Part shown: positions 26,855-39,362 of the stretch, one piece after another
Layout: every line of letters starts with the position of its first letter
How positions within the stretch are numbered: position 1 is the stretch's first letter
From: Streptomyces sp. AM 2-1-1
Lineage (GTDB): Bacteria > Actinomycetota > Actinomycetes > Streptomycetales > Streptomycetaceae
Reading direction: 5' to 3'
DNA length: 64,000 nt
Assembly (NCBI RefSeq): GCF_029167645.1
Contig: NZ_CP119147.1
Location: forward strand, 2,666,001-2,730,000
Program-made: the position numbers and the translations under genes
The notes under the pieces: model-generated
What the model saw: only the letters and a program-made list of their open reading frames with translations
Databases searched by the model: none
What the model was told of the DNA's origin: nothing

Positions 26855-27235
26855 TCAGCCTCCCAGCAGTGCCGTGAGTTCATGGCCGACCGCGACACCC
26901 GACGCCAGCGTGGCGACGAAGACGCCGGCCGCCTCCATGGCGTCCCGGAGCCGGACGAGCCGCCCGGGTTCGGCGGCGCCGCCGGCCTCGATCTCCTCGG
27001 CCACCACGGCGAGTTCGGTGTCCAGGCGCCCGGTGGCGTCCGTCGCGACGAAGCGGGCGAGGTCCGCGCGCAACTCCTTGACCGTACGCAGCAACTCCGC
27101 CTGGTCCTCGGCGACCGGCGCGCCATTCCGGTTCTGCGTCACGGTGTTGTGGTCGCCGATGGCGAACGCACTGCCCGTCACGGAACCGATGCGGACACCG
27201 GCCGGCGGCCTCTGCTGCCCGTCCGTGCTTCCCAT
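26855..27235 (-). CDS. Small helical protein with N-terminal IGDHNTVT motif
   Basis: A 126-aa protein. ATG 27235 is preferred over ATG 27241 because GGAGGG is then eight bases away. Residues 15-35 (RIGSVTGSAFAIGDHNTVTQN) carry the motif also found near the C-terminus of the upstream membrane protein. Residues 40-126 are predicted helical (EDQAELLRTVKELRADLARF, LDTELAVVAEEIEAGG, LRDAMEAAGVFVATLASG). The motif resembles a RHIM core (hydrophobic-x-IGxxNxV), so it may form an amyloid-like contact with the membrane protein. That is inference. Confidence 0.8.
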   Translation of the reverse strand: MGSTDGQQRPPAGVRIGSVTGSAFAIGDHNTVTQNRNGAPVAEDQAELLRTVKELRADLARFVATDATGRLDTELAVVAEEIEAGGAAEPGRLVRLRDAMEAAGVFVATLASGVAVGHELTALLGG

Positions 27236-27260
27236 GGTCATCTCCCTCCGGTGGAGCGGG

Positions 27261-29168
27261 TCACTTCTTCAGGCCCTCGGCGGCGTGCGGCTCGGGCGCC
27301 GGTCCGCCGGCGTCGCGGTCCGGTCCCGACCGGAGCGCGCCGCCCGGCCCGAGGTCCGGCGGGGTGTCCGGGGCGTCGCGTCGCTCCGCGCGCGTCCGGT
27401 CGCTGGTGACGGTGTTGTGGTCGCCGATGCCGATCGCGCTGTCGACCGCGGACTCGATGAAGACTCCACCCGCCCCCACCTGGATGATCTTCTGCTCGAA
27501 CTCGTCGGTCTGCCAGCCGGCTTCGCGCAACGCCAGCCGTACCCCGCTGGTCACCCGGTCCTCGATGCTCTTGAGGTAGCGGTCGACGTCCATCTCCTGG
27601 AAGAGCGCGGACCCGGCGTCCGAGGCGAGCTCCCGGACCGAGAGGCCGGGCCCCTCCGGAAGAGCTCCGCCGAAGCCCTCGGTGAGCTGACGCCGGACGC
27701 CGGCGGCTGTCTTGAAGAGCGTCGTCAGGGACCCCACCAGGGAGTCGGGGACGCGGCCGGCCGCCCAGTACGCCTTGCCGAACCAGTTGTTGTTGCGGTG
27801 CTGGTGCGCGATCAGGTCCGCGTCCCGGAAGTACGGCAGCAGCGGCTTCAACAGGTGCGGGGCGACCTCCAGCATCAGCATCCCGCCCTGGGTGTGGACC
27901 CGGACGTAGACGGTGACGACGACCTCCTCGCCCCAGCCCCCGACCCTGATCCGCAGGAAGTGGCGACGGCCTTCGCCGCCCTCCTCCAGGGCGGCCCGCC
28001 GGTGCGTCTCGAACCCCTCGGGCCCGTACGGGGCGTCCTGGCGCCTCGGCAGCCCCCGCACCGGGAGGAAGACGCACTCGTCGACCTGGAGTTCGCGCAG
28101 CCGGTCCCGCACCGCCTCCGCGGCCTGCGGCGAGCCGTGCGGGGAAGGCACCCGCAGTCCTTCGAGCAGCGGCACGATGCGGCGGAGGATGGTCGCGTTG
28201 TCGAGGGGTTCGGCCTCGGTGTCCGTACGCGAGCGGAGCTCGACGGAGAGGTTCCACGCCCGGCGGGTGTCGCCGCTCCCGCAGAACGGATCGGCCTCGT
28301 TGTACATGATCAGCGGGGAGTGCTGCTCGACGCGGATGCGGTCGCGGAGCCGGCGGAACCGGCCACTCACGGACCGCTCGGCCGGGTCGGCGGAGGGGTC
28401 GGCGAAGTGCTGCGGGGAGAGAGACGTACCCATCAGCCGGGCCCACTGGTCACGCTGGAGACCGAGGAGGGCGGCGATGCCGGCGAAGGCCAGCAGGCAG
28501 AGCCACGGCAGTGAGGCGGGCATTCCCTCCAGGAGCCCGGAGAGGAGGCTGGGCCCGAGGACGAACACACCGAGGAGGCTGCCGGAGAAGCCGTCGTCCG
28601 ACTCGTACGAACCGTACGAACCACTGGAGTCGTAGGAGTAGGAGGAGTCGTAGGAGGAGGAGTCGCCGTCGTCGAACCAGTCGACGGTGCCGCCGAAGAG
28701 GGCGCCGCCGACGACCACCAGGAACGCGACGAGGAAGAAGCGTCCGTACCAGCGCATCAACAGGGCCGGGAAGACCCGGTAGAAGGGCGGCTCGGCGGAG
28801 GTTCCCCGTACGGCCCGGGCGAGACCGATGTAGACGGCCGCCATGGCCGGCAGGAGGAAGACGCCACGGGTGACGTAGACCGCCAGCACCCAGCAGGCCA
28901 GCACGCCCGCCGCCCACTGGAGCCGGGTCTTCCGCGCCCACAGGGCGTGGGCCAGGACGCGCGTCGCGTCGAAGCCCGCGGACGGGGCGACGATGCGGTT
29001 CTCCCGGACGTAGAGGTGGTCGATCACCGCGTCGCGGAAGGCCTCGTCGTGGTGGACCCCGGCGCAGAGCAGCCGGCAGGCTTCGCTGCCCGAGGGATGG
29101 ACCGGCGGCCTCGCGCGCGGTTCGTCCCCGCCGCGGGGCTCCTGCGACGGCACGGAGGTCACGGACAC
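27261..29168 (-). CDS. Multi-pass membrane protein with C-terminal IGDHNTVT motif
   Basis: A 635-aa protein; GTG 29168 follows AAAGGG. Segments in order: an N-terminal soluble part (about 1-75), two or three hydrophobic helices (about 82-125), another (about 147-165), a Ser/Tyr/Asp repeat loop (about 172-205, SSSYDSSYSYDSSGSYGSYE), a further helix pair (about 212-258), a large cytoplasmic domain (about 290-575), and the motif SAVDSAIGIGDHNTVTSD at 573-590, then a disordered tail. I do not recognise the central domain. It heads the three-gene operon. Confidence 0.8.
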   Translation of the reverse strand: MSVTSVPSQEPRGGDEPRARPPVHPSGSEACRLLCAGVHHDEAFRDAVIDHLYVRENRIVAPSAGFDATRVLAHALWARKTRLQWAAGVLACWVLAVYVTRGVFLLPAMAAVYIGLARAVRGTSAEPPFYRVFPALLMRWYGRFFLVAFLVVVGGALFGGTVDWFDDGDSSSYDSSYSYDSSGSYGSYESDDGFSGSLLGVFVLGPSLLSGLLEGMPASLPWLCLLAFAGIAALLGLQRDQWARLMGTSLSPQHFADPSADPAERSVSGRFRRLRDRIRVEQHSPLIMYNEADPFCGSGDTRRAWNLSVELRSRTDTEAEPLDNATILRRIVPLLEGLRVPSPHGSPQAAEAVRDRLRELQVDECVFLPVRGLPRRQDAPYGPEGFETHRRAALEEGGEGRRHFLRIRVGGWGEEVVVTVYVRVHTQGGMLMLEVAPHLLKPLLPYFRDADLIAHQHRNNNWFGKAYWAAGRVPDSLVGSLTTLFKTAAGVRRQLTEGFGGALPEGPGLSVRELASDAGSALFQEMDVDRYLKSIEDRVTSGVRLALREAGWQTDEFEQKIIQVGAGGVFIESAVDSAIGIGDHNTVTSDRTRAERRDAPDTPPDLGPGGALRSGPDRDAGGPAPEPHAAEGLKK

Positions 29169-29361
29169 CGGCACCCTTTCGATGGGCGGCCCCGGCTCGA
29201 TGCCGCAGGGGTCGCGTGGGAAGGGACGCCAATGTAGCGGCAGTTGGTCGGTGACGCGAGGTGATGATGCGTCAGGTTCCGCCGCCCGCAGGCGGTTCCG
29301 TACGCCGCCTCGCAGGGCGAGCGTGCCCGCGCACGCGCCGGGGGCGCTCCCGCACACGCCG

Positions 29362-29395
29362 GAGCGCCCGCACGGCTGATGCCGTACGGGCGCTC
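29362..29395 (-). terminator. Hairpin terminator after mdh
   Basis: 15-bp arms (GAGCGCCCGCACGGC and a near-complement with one mismatch) around the loop TGAT, 30 bp beyond the mdh stop codon. Confidence 0.75.
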
Positions 29396-29425
29396 GGGAC
29401 GTGCGGGGGGCCGGGGCCCTCCGGC

Positions 29426-30857
<1,432 letters not shown>

Positions 30858-31388
30858 TCAGCGGATCGTGAAGTGGACCGCGTCCTCCAGGACGGGGATG
30901 TCCACCCACGGCCCCGGCTGGGCCATCAGCGCGAGCAGCACGATCAGCCCGCCCATCACCCCGTACGTCACCAGGTCGGTGAAGCGGGACCGGACGGCCA
31001 GCATGCCGACCGAGGGGACCGCCCAGCGCAGCACGGCCCCGATCAGCAGGGCCGCACCGATCATCAGCGAACCGATCCGGAACGCCTCGGCGAACGGGTC
31101 GGTCGCCACCAGCAGCAGCCCCAGGGCCGCCGTCACGAGCACCGTGAGCAGCGGCCACTGCCGGGCCGGCGCGGGGGCGTCGCTCGACGCCGCACGGCCG
31201 CCACCCTCGGGGCGGGCGGTGTCCCGGGTCAGCGAGAAGCGCCGGGACTTCCGGGGCGGTGCCCCGTCCTGCGGCGCCGGTTCCGGCCCGCTCTCCGAGG
31301 GGCCGCCGGCGTGGTCGGCGGCCTCCGCGTCCCCCCGGTCCCGCGCGTCACGGCGGGCGGGGCCGGCCGGACTCGTAGCAGCAGCCAT
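30858..31388 (-). CDS. DUF3017 membrane protein
   Basis: A 176-aa protein. Residues 1-75 are hydrophilic and disordered; residues 78-172 form the DUF3017 domain with three hydrophobic helices (QWPLLTVLVTAALGLLLVAT, GSLMIGAALLIGAVLRWAVP, YGVMGGLIVLLALMAQPG). DUF3017 genes sit next to folD across actinobacteria, as here. The start lies seven bases after the folD stop without its own RBS, which suggests coupled translation. Function unknown. Confidence 0.9.
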   Translation of the reverse strand: MAAATSPAGPARRDARDRGDAEAADHAGGPSESGPEPAPQDGAPPRKSRRFSLTRDTARPEGGGRAASSDAPAPARQWPLLTVLVTAALGLLLVATDPFAEAFRIGSLMIGAALLIGAVLRWAVPSVGMLAVRSRFTDLVTYGVMGGLIVLLALMAQPGPWVDIPVLEDAVHFTIR

Positions 31389-31395
31389 CGGCGGG

Positions 31396-32274
31396 TCAGC
31401 CCGCGGCCGGGGCGTCGGCCTCGGCGGCGGCGCGCTCGGCGGCCTCGACGACGTTCACCAGCAGCTGGGCGCGGGTCATCGGGCCGACGCCGCCCGGGTT
31501 CGGCGAGATCCAGGCGGCGACCTCGGCCACGCCCGGGTGGACGTCTCCGACGATCTTGCCGTTCTCGTCGCGGCTCACACCGACGTCGAGCACGGCGGCG
31601 CCCGGCTTCACGTCCTCGGGCTTGATGATGTGCGGCACCCCGGCGGCGGCGACGATGATGTCGGCCTCCCTGAGGTGGGCGGAGAGGTCGCGGGTGCCGG
31701 TGTGGCACTGGGTGACCGTGGCGTTCTCGGACTTACGGGTCAGCAGCAGCGGGATCGAGCGGCCGATCGTCACACCGCGGCCGACGACCACGACGTGCGC
31801 GCCGTTGATCTCCACGCCGTGGTGGCGGAGGAGCTCGACGACGCCCTGCGGGGTGCAGGGCAGCGGGCCGGTCTCGTTGAGGACGAGGCGGCCGAGGCTC
31901 ATCGGGTGGAGCCCGTCGGCGTCCTTGGCCGGATCCATCAGCTCCAGCACCCGGTTGGTGTCGATGCCCTTCGGGAGCGGGAGCTGCACGATGTAACCGG
32001 TGCACTCCGGGTTGGCGTTGAGCTCGCGGACGACGTCCTCGATCTCCTCCTGGGTGGCGGTGTCGGGGAGTTCGCGCTGGAGGGAGGCGATGCCGACCTG
32101 GGCACAGTCGCGGTGCTTGCCGTTGACGTACCACCGGCTCCCCGGGTCGTCCCCGACGAGGAGGGTTCCCAGGCCGGGCGTGACGCCCCGCTCCTTGAGA
32201 GCCGCCACGCGGACGGTCAGTTCGGACTTGATCGCGGCTGCGGTGGCCTTGCCATCGAGAATCTGGGCAGTCAT
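31396..32274 (-). CDS. folD: Bifunctional methylenetetrahydrofolate dehydrogenase/cyclohydrolase
   Basis: A 292-aa enzyme that interconverts 5,10-methylene-THF and 10-formyl-THF, the one-carbon donor used by PurN and PurH encoded about 4 kb away. Signature segments are [23 protein letters not shown] with the catalytic lysine, the [13 protein letters not shown] [24 protein letters not shown], and [17 protein letters not shown]. The C-terminal [15 protein letters not shown] is complete. ATG 32274 has GAGGATGG upstream. It is the first gene of the folD-DUF3017 operon. Confidence 0.97.
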   Translation of the reverse strand: MTAQILDGKATAAAIKSELTVRVAALKERGVTPGLGTLLVGDDPGSRWYVNGKHRDCAQVGIASLQRELPDTATQEEIEDVVRELNANPECTGYIVQLPLPKGIDTNRVLELMDPAKDADGLHPMSLGRLVLNETGPLPCTPQGVVELLRHHGVEINGAHVVVVGRGVTIGRSIPLLLTRKSENATVTQCHTGTRDLSAHLREADIIVAAAGVPHIIKPEDVKPGAAVLDVGVSRDENGKIVGDVHPGVAEVAAWISPNPGGVGPMTRAQLLVNVVEAAERAAAEADAPAAG

Positions 32275-32513
32275 GCCCCCATCCTCGCGGATGAACGCAC
32301 CCGGGTACCAATTCGGGTCCGGTGGGCGGACGCGGAAGATTGCACTTGCACAACTACTACGCCGATCGGGTGGACAGGAACCGGCCATCGGCACGACGAT
32401 GAAGCGCGCAGCAACGCGGACAGTGCCGGGGGGAACGAACCGTTCATTTGCGCAGCGAATTCCTCCGCGCGGGCCGCGCCGTCCCCGCACCATCGCAACG
32501 GAGGAACCTCGCC

Positions 32514-33104
32514 ATGAGCTTCGGCGAACCCAACAGCCCCTACGGCACACCGCCGTCCGGCGGTCAGCAGCCGGGATACGGCTACCCCCAGGCCCCGCAG
32601 GGTGTCCCCCAGCAGGGGTACGGCTACCCGCAGGCCCCGTACGGCCAGGGTGACTTCAACGGCGCACCGAGCGTGATGCCGGGCGGGGTGAAGGCCTCCC
32701 GCGTCCTGCTCTACGTCATGGGCGGACTCAGCCTGATCGGCGCGGTCATCTTCGCCATCGGCGCCGCCGCCGTCAGCGCCGCCAAGAACGACGCCTCCCT
32801 CGAGGAGGACGTGCAGTTCCAGCAGCTCGCCGACTACTCGGGCGGCGTGCTGTGGGCCCTCACCGCCTTCGCCGTGCTGTGGGGCGTGTTCGCCATCGTC
32901 CTCGCGGTGAAGTTCGGCAGCGGCGGCAACGGCCTGCGCATCACCACGATCGTCTTCGCCGTGGTGACGGCGATCCTCGGCATCTACCCGTTCCTCGGGG
33001 TCGGCCTCGTCTACACGGTGCTCGCCATCCTGGTCACCGTCTTCGTGGCCAACGCCGACGGCAGAGCCTGGTTCAACCGCCGGACGCAGCCGCAGCAGTA
33101 CTGA
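32514..33104 (+). CDS. Membrane protein with Gly/Tyr/Pro/Gln-rich N-terminus
   Basis: A 196-aa protein; ATG 32514 follows GGAGGAACC. Residues 1-55 are low-complexity (repeats of [11 protein letters not shown]), residues 60-175 carry four hydrophobic segments ([83 protein letters not shown]), ending in [17 protein letters not shown]. It resembles the many DUF4064-like or four-helix Streptomyces membrane proteins. Role unknown. Monocistronic. Confidence 0.82.
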   Translation: MSFGEPNSPYGTPPSGGQQPGYGYPQAPQGVPQQGYGYPQAPYGQGDFNGAPSVMPGGVKASRVLLYVMGGLSLIGAVIFAIGAAAVSAAKNDASLEEDVQFQQLADYSGGVLWALTAFAVLWGVFAIVLAVKFGSGGNGLRITTIVFAVVTAILGIYPFLGVGLVYTVLAILVTVFVANADGRAWFNRRTQPQQY

Positions 33105-33165
33105 GGCCGTGGGGTGGTGCCCGGCCGGTTCCGGTACGGTCCGGCCCGCCCCGCGCCCGCTTCGC

Positions 33166-33206
33166 ACGAAGGCCGTGCGCCACGATCCGTGGCGCACGGC
33201 CTTCGT
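33166..33206. terminator. Strong bidirectional hairpin terminator
   Basis: Perfect 18-bp arms (33166-33183 and 33189-33206) with a 5-nt loop GATCC, located between the convergent genes ending at 33104 and 33250. Confidence 0.9.
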
Positions 33207-33249
33207 CGTGCCGGGGGTCCACGCCCCCGGCCGGGGACACCGGCCCCGG

Positions 33250-34902
33250 TCAGCCCGTCGTCGGCGGGATCCGTTCCACCACGACGTAGCTCCCGGTGCG
33301 GAGCTTGAGGCGGTAGGTGGCCTCCGGGTGGAGCTGCGTCGCGTACACCGCCGGGTCCTGGATCGACCGGGCCCAGTCGGCGTCCATGCTGAAGGCGACG
33401 ATGTCCGGGGCGGTCCCGGGCGCTCCGCCGATCCAGTAGACCGTCCGGTCGGCGGTGAGGTGGGCCATCAGCGCGATGTCGGTCTCGACGCGGGCGCCCA
33501 CCGGAATCGCCTCCATCGCCTCGCGTGCCGCGTACGTCCGGGCGTCGGCACGGTAGGTCTCCGGGCGCAGGAGTTCGCGCAGCGGCAGGTGCTGGGTCAT
33601 CGCGAAGGCGATGCCCACGGTCACCGGCACGGCGACGTGGGCGAAGGAGACGAGCCAGGGCCTCCGTGACGTACGGCTGCGGCGGATGCCGTCCGCCATG
33701 GCGAGGAAGACCATCGGCATGAGGACGGCGCTGTAGTGCCAGACCATGCCCCAGTGGTTCTCGTCCTGGGAGAGCAGCCGCCAGCCGAGAGTGGGCAGGA
33801 CGAGCAGCACCAGCGGTGAGCGCAACGCCATGAAGGCGGTGATGCCGAAGAGGAAGACCAGCATCTCGATCTTGACCGGCGAGCCGAACGCGCCGAGCGC
33901 CGCGTCGAGGGTGGAGACGTGCTGCCGGCCGTCGGTGTCGATCTTCTTCCAGTAGTCGTAGCCGCCCGCGCTGCTGGCCGCCGGTATGAGGACGAAGACG
34001 GTGAGCACGAAGGCGCAGCAGCCGGTCACGGCGAGCAGCGTGCCCCGGAACCGCTGTCCGAGGACGAAGAGGACCAGCCCGACGGCGGCCACCGTGAGGC
34101 CGAGGTCCTCCTTGACCAGGACCAGCGGCAGGGCCCAGAGGACGGCGGCCGACCAGCGTTCGGTGAGCAGCGCCCGGCAGACCAGGGCGATCAGCGGGAC
34201 GGCGAGGGCGATCTCGTGGAAGTCGGCCTTCACCGCCTCCTGAATTCCCCAGGAGAGGCCGTACGCGACCGTGACCCAGGGCCCGTACCGGCCGCCGAGG
34301 ACCTGCTGGACGGTGCGTCCCACGAGGACGGCGGAGAGCGCGAACAGGGCGGCCTGGGCGAAGAGCAGGGCGACGGCGGACGGCCAGATCCAGTAGAGCG
34401 GGACGAGCAGCGCCACCGCCGGGGAGAAGTGGTCACCGAGGATCAGGTAGCCGGGGCCCTTGATGTCGACGACCGGGGCGTGGAAGCCGGCGTACGCCCG
34501 TACCTCCTGCTCGAAGATGCCGAGGTCCCAGGAGGGCGAGTCGAAGCGGGCGTACTGGAAGGAGGCGTAGAGGAAGTACACGGCGCAGAGGGCCGCACCG
34601 ATGATCAGGTACGGGCGCAGCGGGATCCGGTCGGGGCGCGCCGCGGAGCCGGTCTCCCCGGCCGGTGCGGGCTCCGCCTGCGCGGGCTCCGCCTGCGCGG
34701 TCCCCTCCGAAGGCGGGCGCGCCGTCTCCTGGGCCGGGACGGGACTGCCTGAGCGGCTTCGCGCCCCGTCGTCCGGGCCGAGCGCGGTTTTCCCCATCCG
34801 CAATGGATTCACCCACCGGTTCGCATCGAGTCGTGCACGCCGATCGGACAGCCCCGTGGGCGCGCGGCCGGCCACGCGCACCCCTTCGGACGAGCGATCC
34901 AT
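33250..34902 (-). CDS. DUF2079 polytopic membrane protein
   Basis: A 550-aa protein with a disordered N-terminus (about 1-95, including a tandem AQAEPAQAEPAP) and about ten hydrophobic helices. The DUF2079 signature SFQYARFDSPSWDLGIFEQEVRAYA with DIKGPGYLILGDHFSPA is present, followed by VKADFHEIALAVPL. The family resembles GT-C glycosyltransferases: the first extracytoplasmic loop has Asp residues and HFSP. Substrate unknown. No clear RBS precedes ATG 34902; ATG 34797 (MGKTALGP) is an alternative. Confidence 0.88.
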   Translation of the reverse strand: MDRSSEGVRVAGRAPTGLSDRRARLDANRWVNPLRMGKTALGPDDGARSRSGSPVPAQETARPPSEGTAQAEPAQAEPAPAGETGSAARPDRIPLRPYLIIGAALCAVYFLYASFQYARFDSPSWDLGIFEQEVRAYAGFHAPVVDIKGPGYLILGDHFSPAVALLVPLYWIWPSAVALLFAQAALFALSAVLVGRTVQQVLGGRYGPWVTVAYGLSWGIQEAVKADFHEIALAVPLIALVCRALLTERWSAAVLWALPLVLVKEDLGLTVAAVGLVLFVLGQRFRGTLLAVTGCCAFVLTVFVLIPAASSAGGYDYWKKIDTDGRQHVSTLDAALGAFGSPVKIEMLVFLFGITAFMALRSPLVLLVLPTLGWRLLSQDENHWGMVWHYSAVLMPMVFLAMADGIRRSRTSRRPWLVSFAHVAVPVTVGIAFAMTQHLPLRELLRPETYRADARTYAAREAMEAIPVGARVETDIALMAHLTADRTVYWIGGAPGTAPDIVAFSMDADWARSIQDPAVYATQLHPEATYRLKLRTGSYVVVERIPPTTG

Positions 34903-35004
34903 TAGAACAGAGAGGCGATCTGCGGGGTACGCCTCGTGCCGGGGCCGTCCGTCCGGGGCCGTTCGTCCGGAGCCGGCGCCGGGGGCGAGGACCGGGCCGG
35001 TACG

Positions 35005-35040
35005 CGCACGGCCCGCCGGGAAGTCCCGGCGGGCCGTGCG
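35005..35040 (-). terminator. Hairpin terminator after purH
   Basis: 16-bp perfect arms (35005-35020 and 35025-35040) with loop AAGT, 27 bp beyond the purH stop codon. Confidence 0.88.
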
Positions 35041-35067
35041 GTGGTCGTGCCGACGACCGGGTGGGAC

Positions 35068-36607
<1,540 letters not shown>

Positions 36608-36621
<14 letters not shown>

Positions 36622-37279
36622 GACCGAGATGAACCTTTCGTCCCTCAATGCGATGGCCGTCACGGGCGATCCGCCCCACGGCCTCGACGAGCAGCTTGCG
36701 CTCGACTTCCTTGATGCGTTCGTGGAGAGCGGCTTCGCCCTCCGGGGTGTCCTCTTCGGTCACCTCGACCACGCCCTGCGCGATGATCGGACCGGTGTCG
36801 ACGCCGTCGTCGACGAAGTGGACGGTGCACCCCGTGACCTTCACGCCGTACGCGAGTGCGTCACGCACTCCGTGGGCGCCGGGGAAGCTGGGGAGCAGGG
36901 CGGGGTGGGTGTTGACGAACCGGCCGCCGAAGGCGGCGAGGAACTCCTTGCCCACGATCTTCATGAAGCCGGCGGAGACGACGAGATCCGGCCGGTGCGC
37001 GGAGACGGCGGCGGCCAGCGCGGCGTCCCACTCCTCGCGGGTGGCGTGGTCCTTCACCTTGCAGACGAAGGTGGGGATGCCGGCCCGCTCGGCCCGCTCC
37101 AGACCGACGATGCCCTCCCGGTCGGCGCCGACCGCGACGACCCGGGCCCCGTACCCCCCGGGATCGCCGTCGATGGCGTCGAGCAGGGCCTGGAGGTTGG
37201 TGCCGGAACCGGAGACCAGCACGACCAGTCGGGCCGGATCGGCGGTACGGGCCGGATCGGCTGAGGTGGGCGAGGCCAC
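36608..37279 (-). CDS. purN: Phosphoribosylglycinamide formyltransferase
   Basis: A 223-aa GART enzyme that formylates GAR with 10-formyl-THF. The motif [19 protein letters not shown] begins at about residue 18. The catalytic region has [38 protein letters not shown] with the Asn-His-Asp set (NTHPALLP, later [12 protein letters not shown]). The GTG start at 37279 follows AAAGGG. It is the first gene of the purNH operon, divergent from the gene at 37535. Confidence 0.96.
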
Positions 37280-37534
37280 GGCTGGGCCCTTTCTCGCGTG
37301 GTGACGCGCCTGCGATGTGCGGGCGGAGCTCGGGGAGCTTCGGAACTCTTTGTGCGGTCCTACGAAAGGGGACCGCCCTGCGGTACGGGGGACCCTACGA
37401 ACGAACCGGCCGTCGGCAACGATACCGGCACACCCGGCGGCCCCCACGGGACGGGGGCGGGGCCGGGAGGTAGCGTCAGGGGACGCGAACCGTCCGACGG
37501 GCGGAAACGACGAGATGGGGAAGACGTTCACCAC

Positions 37535-38578
37535 ATGCCGGACCGACGCCGCCGCACCGATTCCCGCGCTTTCCAGCCCTCGCACCTCCCGCACCTCCCG
37601 CGCCTCTCCGCGCTGACCGCACGGTCGGCCTACTCGCCGGCCTCACCGTCGCCCGCGTCGCCGGATTCACCGCTGAGCTGGGGTGCTCCGGCGATGCCCA
37701 CGGCCCTGCTGCGGGAGCAGCAGCCCTCCCCGCGGGGAGGCTCGGACACCTCGGGTTCGCCGGGCGCGTCCGGGGGACAGGGCGCTCCCGACCCGGCCGA
37801 GGGCCCGCCCGCCGCGCCGTCCGACGACAACCCCTTCGCGGCGCCTCCGCAGGGCCGGCCCGACCAGCCGTGGCGGCCCCGCCACCCGCAGGGCCAGGAC
37901 GGTCGAACCGGCCAGGACCCCCAGGGCGGGGGCGACGGAACGGGCGGCGGCCCCCCCGACAGCCGTCCGGTCTGGGGCAGTCAGTGGAGCGACCGGCAGC
38001 CCGGCCGCGAGGGCGGCGACTTCGGCCGCCGGCCCGGCGCCTCCGGCGGCCCGGAACGGCCCGGGGGCGGCCGGGGCTCCATGCGGTGGGACCCCACCGA
38101 CCCCGCCCAGCGCCGCGCCCGCTACGCGGTGCTCAGCGGCATGTGGGCCTTCTTCTTCGTCCTCTTCGGCTTCCCCGAGATCGCCCTGCTGCTCGGCGCT
38201 CTCGGCACGTACTGGGCGATCAGTTCGCTGCGCGCCGACCCGAAGCCGCCGGTCCCGGCCGACGGTGCGGCGGCATCCGCCGCTACGGCGGCCCCGACCG
38301 CCGCCGGCGCCCCGGAGCCGGGCAGCGCTCCGGCCGGTCGGCCCGTACCCGGTCCCGTACCGCCGGGCTCCGCCGGCAAGCCGCAGACCACGGCGGCGGT
38401 CAGCGGTCTGGTGACCGCGCTGCTGGCGCTGGTCATGGTCGCCGGGACGTTCACCGTGGAGTTGGTCTACCGCGACTACTACACCTGCGTGGACGACGCC
38501 CTGACCCGTTCCAGCGCGCTGGCCTGCAACGACCTCCTTCCGGACCCCCTCGAACCGCTCTTCGGCGTCAAGCACTGA
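37535..38578 (+). CDS. Hypothetical membrane protein with long disordered N-terminus
   Basis: A 347-aa ORF if ATG 37535 is the start; ATG 37694 is possible, and no clear RBS decides. About 190 residues of Pro/Gly/Asp/Arg-rich sequence precede two transmembrane segments (about 203-231, GMWAFFFVLFGFPEIALLLGALGTYWAI; about 289-311, VSGLVTALLALVMVAGTFTVELV). The C-terminal tail YRDYYTCVDDALTRSSALACNDLLP has two Cys that could form a disulfide outside the membrane. Family unknown. It is followed by a terminator hairpin. Confidence 0.75.
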   Translation: MPDRRRRTDSRAFQPSHLPHLPRLSALTARSAYSPASPSPASPDSPLSWGAPAMPTALLREQQPSPRGGSDTSGSPGASGGQGAPDPAEGPPAAPSDDNPFAAPPQGRPDQPWRPRHPQGQDGRTGQDPQGGGDGTGGGPPDSRPVWGSQWSDRQPGREGGDFGRRPGASGGPERPGGGRGSMRWDPTDPAQRRARYAVLSGMWAFFFVLFGFPEIALLLGALGTYWAISSLRADPKPPVPADGAAASAATAAPTAAGAPEPGSAPAGRPVPGPVPPGSAGKPQTTAAVSGLVTALLALVMVAGTFTVELVYRDYYTCVDDALTRSSALACNDLLPDPLEPLFGVKH

Positions 38579-38596
38579 CCCGGCTTCGGCACGGAA

Positions 38597-38630
38597 ACCG
38601 GCCCGGCTCCCGACGAGGGGCCGGGCCGGT
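38597..38630 (+). terminator. Hairpin terminator
   Basis: 11-bp arms ACCGGCCCGGC and complement around a 12-nt loop, starting 19 bp after the stop at 38578. Confidence 0.75.
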
Positions 38631-38770
38631 GGCGCGAGGGGCGAGATCCGGCCACCGCGCGCTCGCGAGGAGCCGCGCCGCCGCAGCACCCCTCCCGCCC
38701 GCCCCTCCGCCCGGTCGGAGAACCTCCCCCGGCCCGGCGTCGGGAGGGCGCGCGGTGAGACACTCCGCCG

Positions 38771-39208
38771 GTGACGACCACACCCGACTCCGCCCCGACC
38801 CTGACCGTCGGAGGCCGTGACGCCGAACTCGCCCTCCGGCTGACCGAAGGCCTGGTCGCCTTCAACGACGCGCACACCGCCGGGGCCGAACGCGGCACCC
38901 TCTCGGTCAAGGTCACGGACGACGACGGCGCCCTCGTCGGCGGGCTGGACGCGTGGACCTGGGGAGGGCTCCTCGGCATCGAGATGCTGTGGATCCGGGA
39001 AGAGAGCCGCAGGGCGGGGTGGGGCAAAACGATCCTGCGGGCCGCCGAGGACGAGGCGCGGCGTCGCGGCTGCGACCGCGCCACGGTCTCCTCCTTCACC
39101 TTCCAGGCCCCGGCCTTCTACCAGCGCCACGGGTACGTCGAGACCGGCCGGACCCTGGGCATTCCGGGCGGCCACGCGGACGTCCACCTCTTCAAGCCGT
39201 TGACCTGA
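38771..39208 (+). CDS. GNAT-family N-acetyltransferase
   Basis: A 145-aa protein from GTG 38771. The GNAT acetyl-CoA motif is a variant (ESRRAGWGKTILRAAEDEARRRGC: R-x-x-G-W/G-x-x), preceded by the beta-4 strand GIEMLWI and followed by VSSFTFQAPAFYQRHGYVETGR, the typical motif B region. The substrate is unknown. No RBS is evident upstream, so the mRNA may be leaderless. Single gene. Confidence 0.87.
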   Translation: MTTTPDSAPTLTVGGRDAELALRLTEGLVAFNDAHTAGAERGTLSVKVTDDDGALVGGLDAWTWGGLLGIEMLWIREESRRAGWGKTILRAAEDEARRRGCDRATVSSFTFQAPAFYQRHGYVETGRTLGIPGGHADVHLFKPLT

Positions 39209-39362
39209 TCCGACCCACTGCCACCTCTCCGCACCCACCCGGTCCACCGGCTTCCGCCCGTCCCGTCCGAGGTCATGTCCGCGCGTCCCGGGTCCCGTCC
39301 GCGCGTCCGGGGCCGGCTTGGGATCCACTCGACGGAGCACCGCCGCACACCACCTGTCGGCC

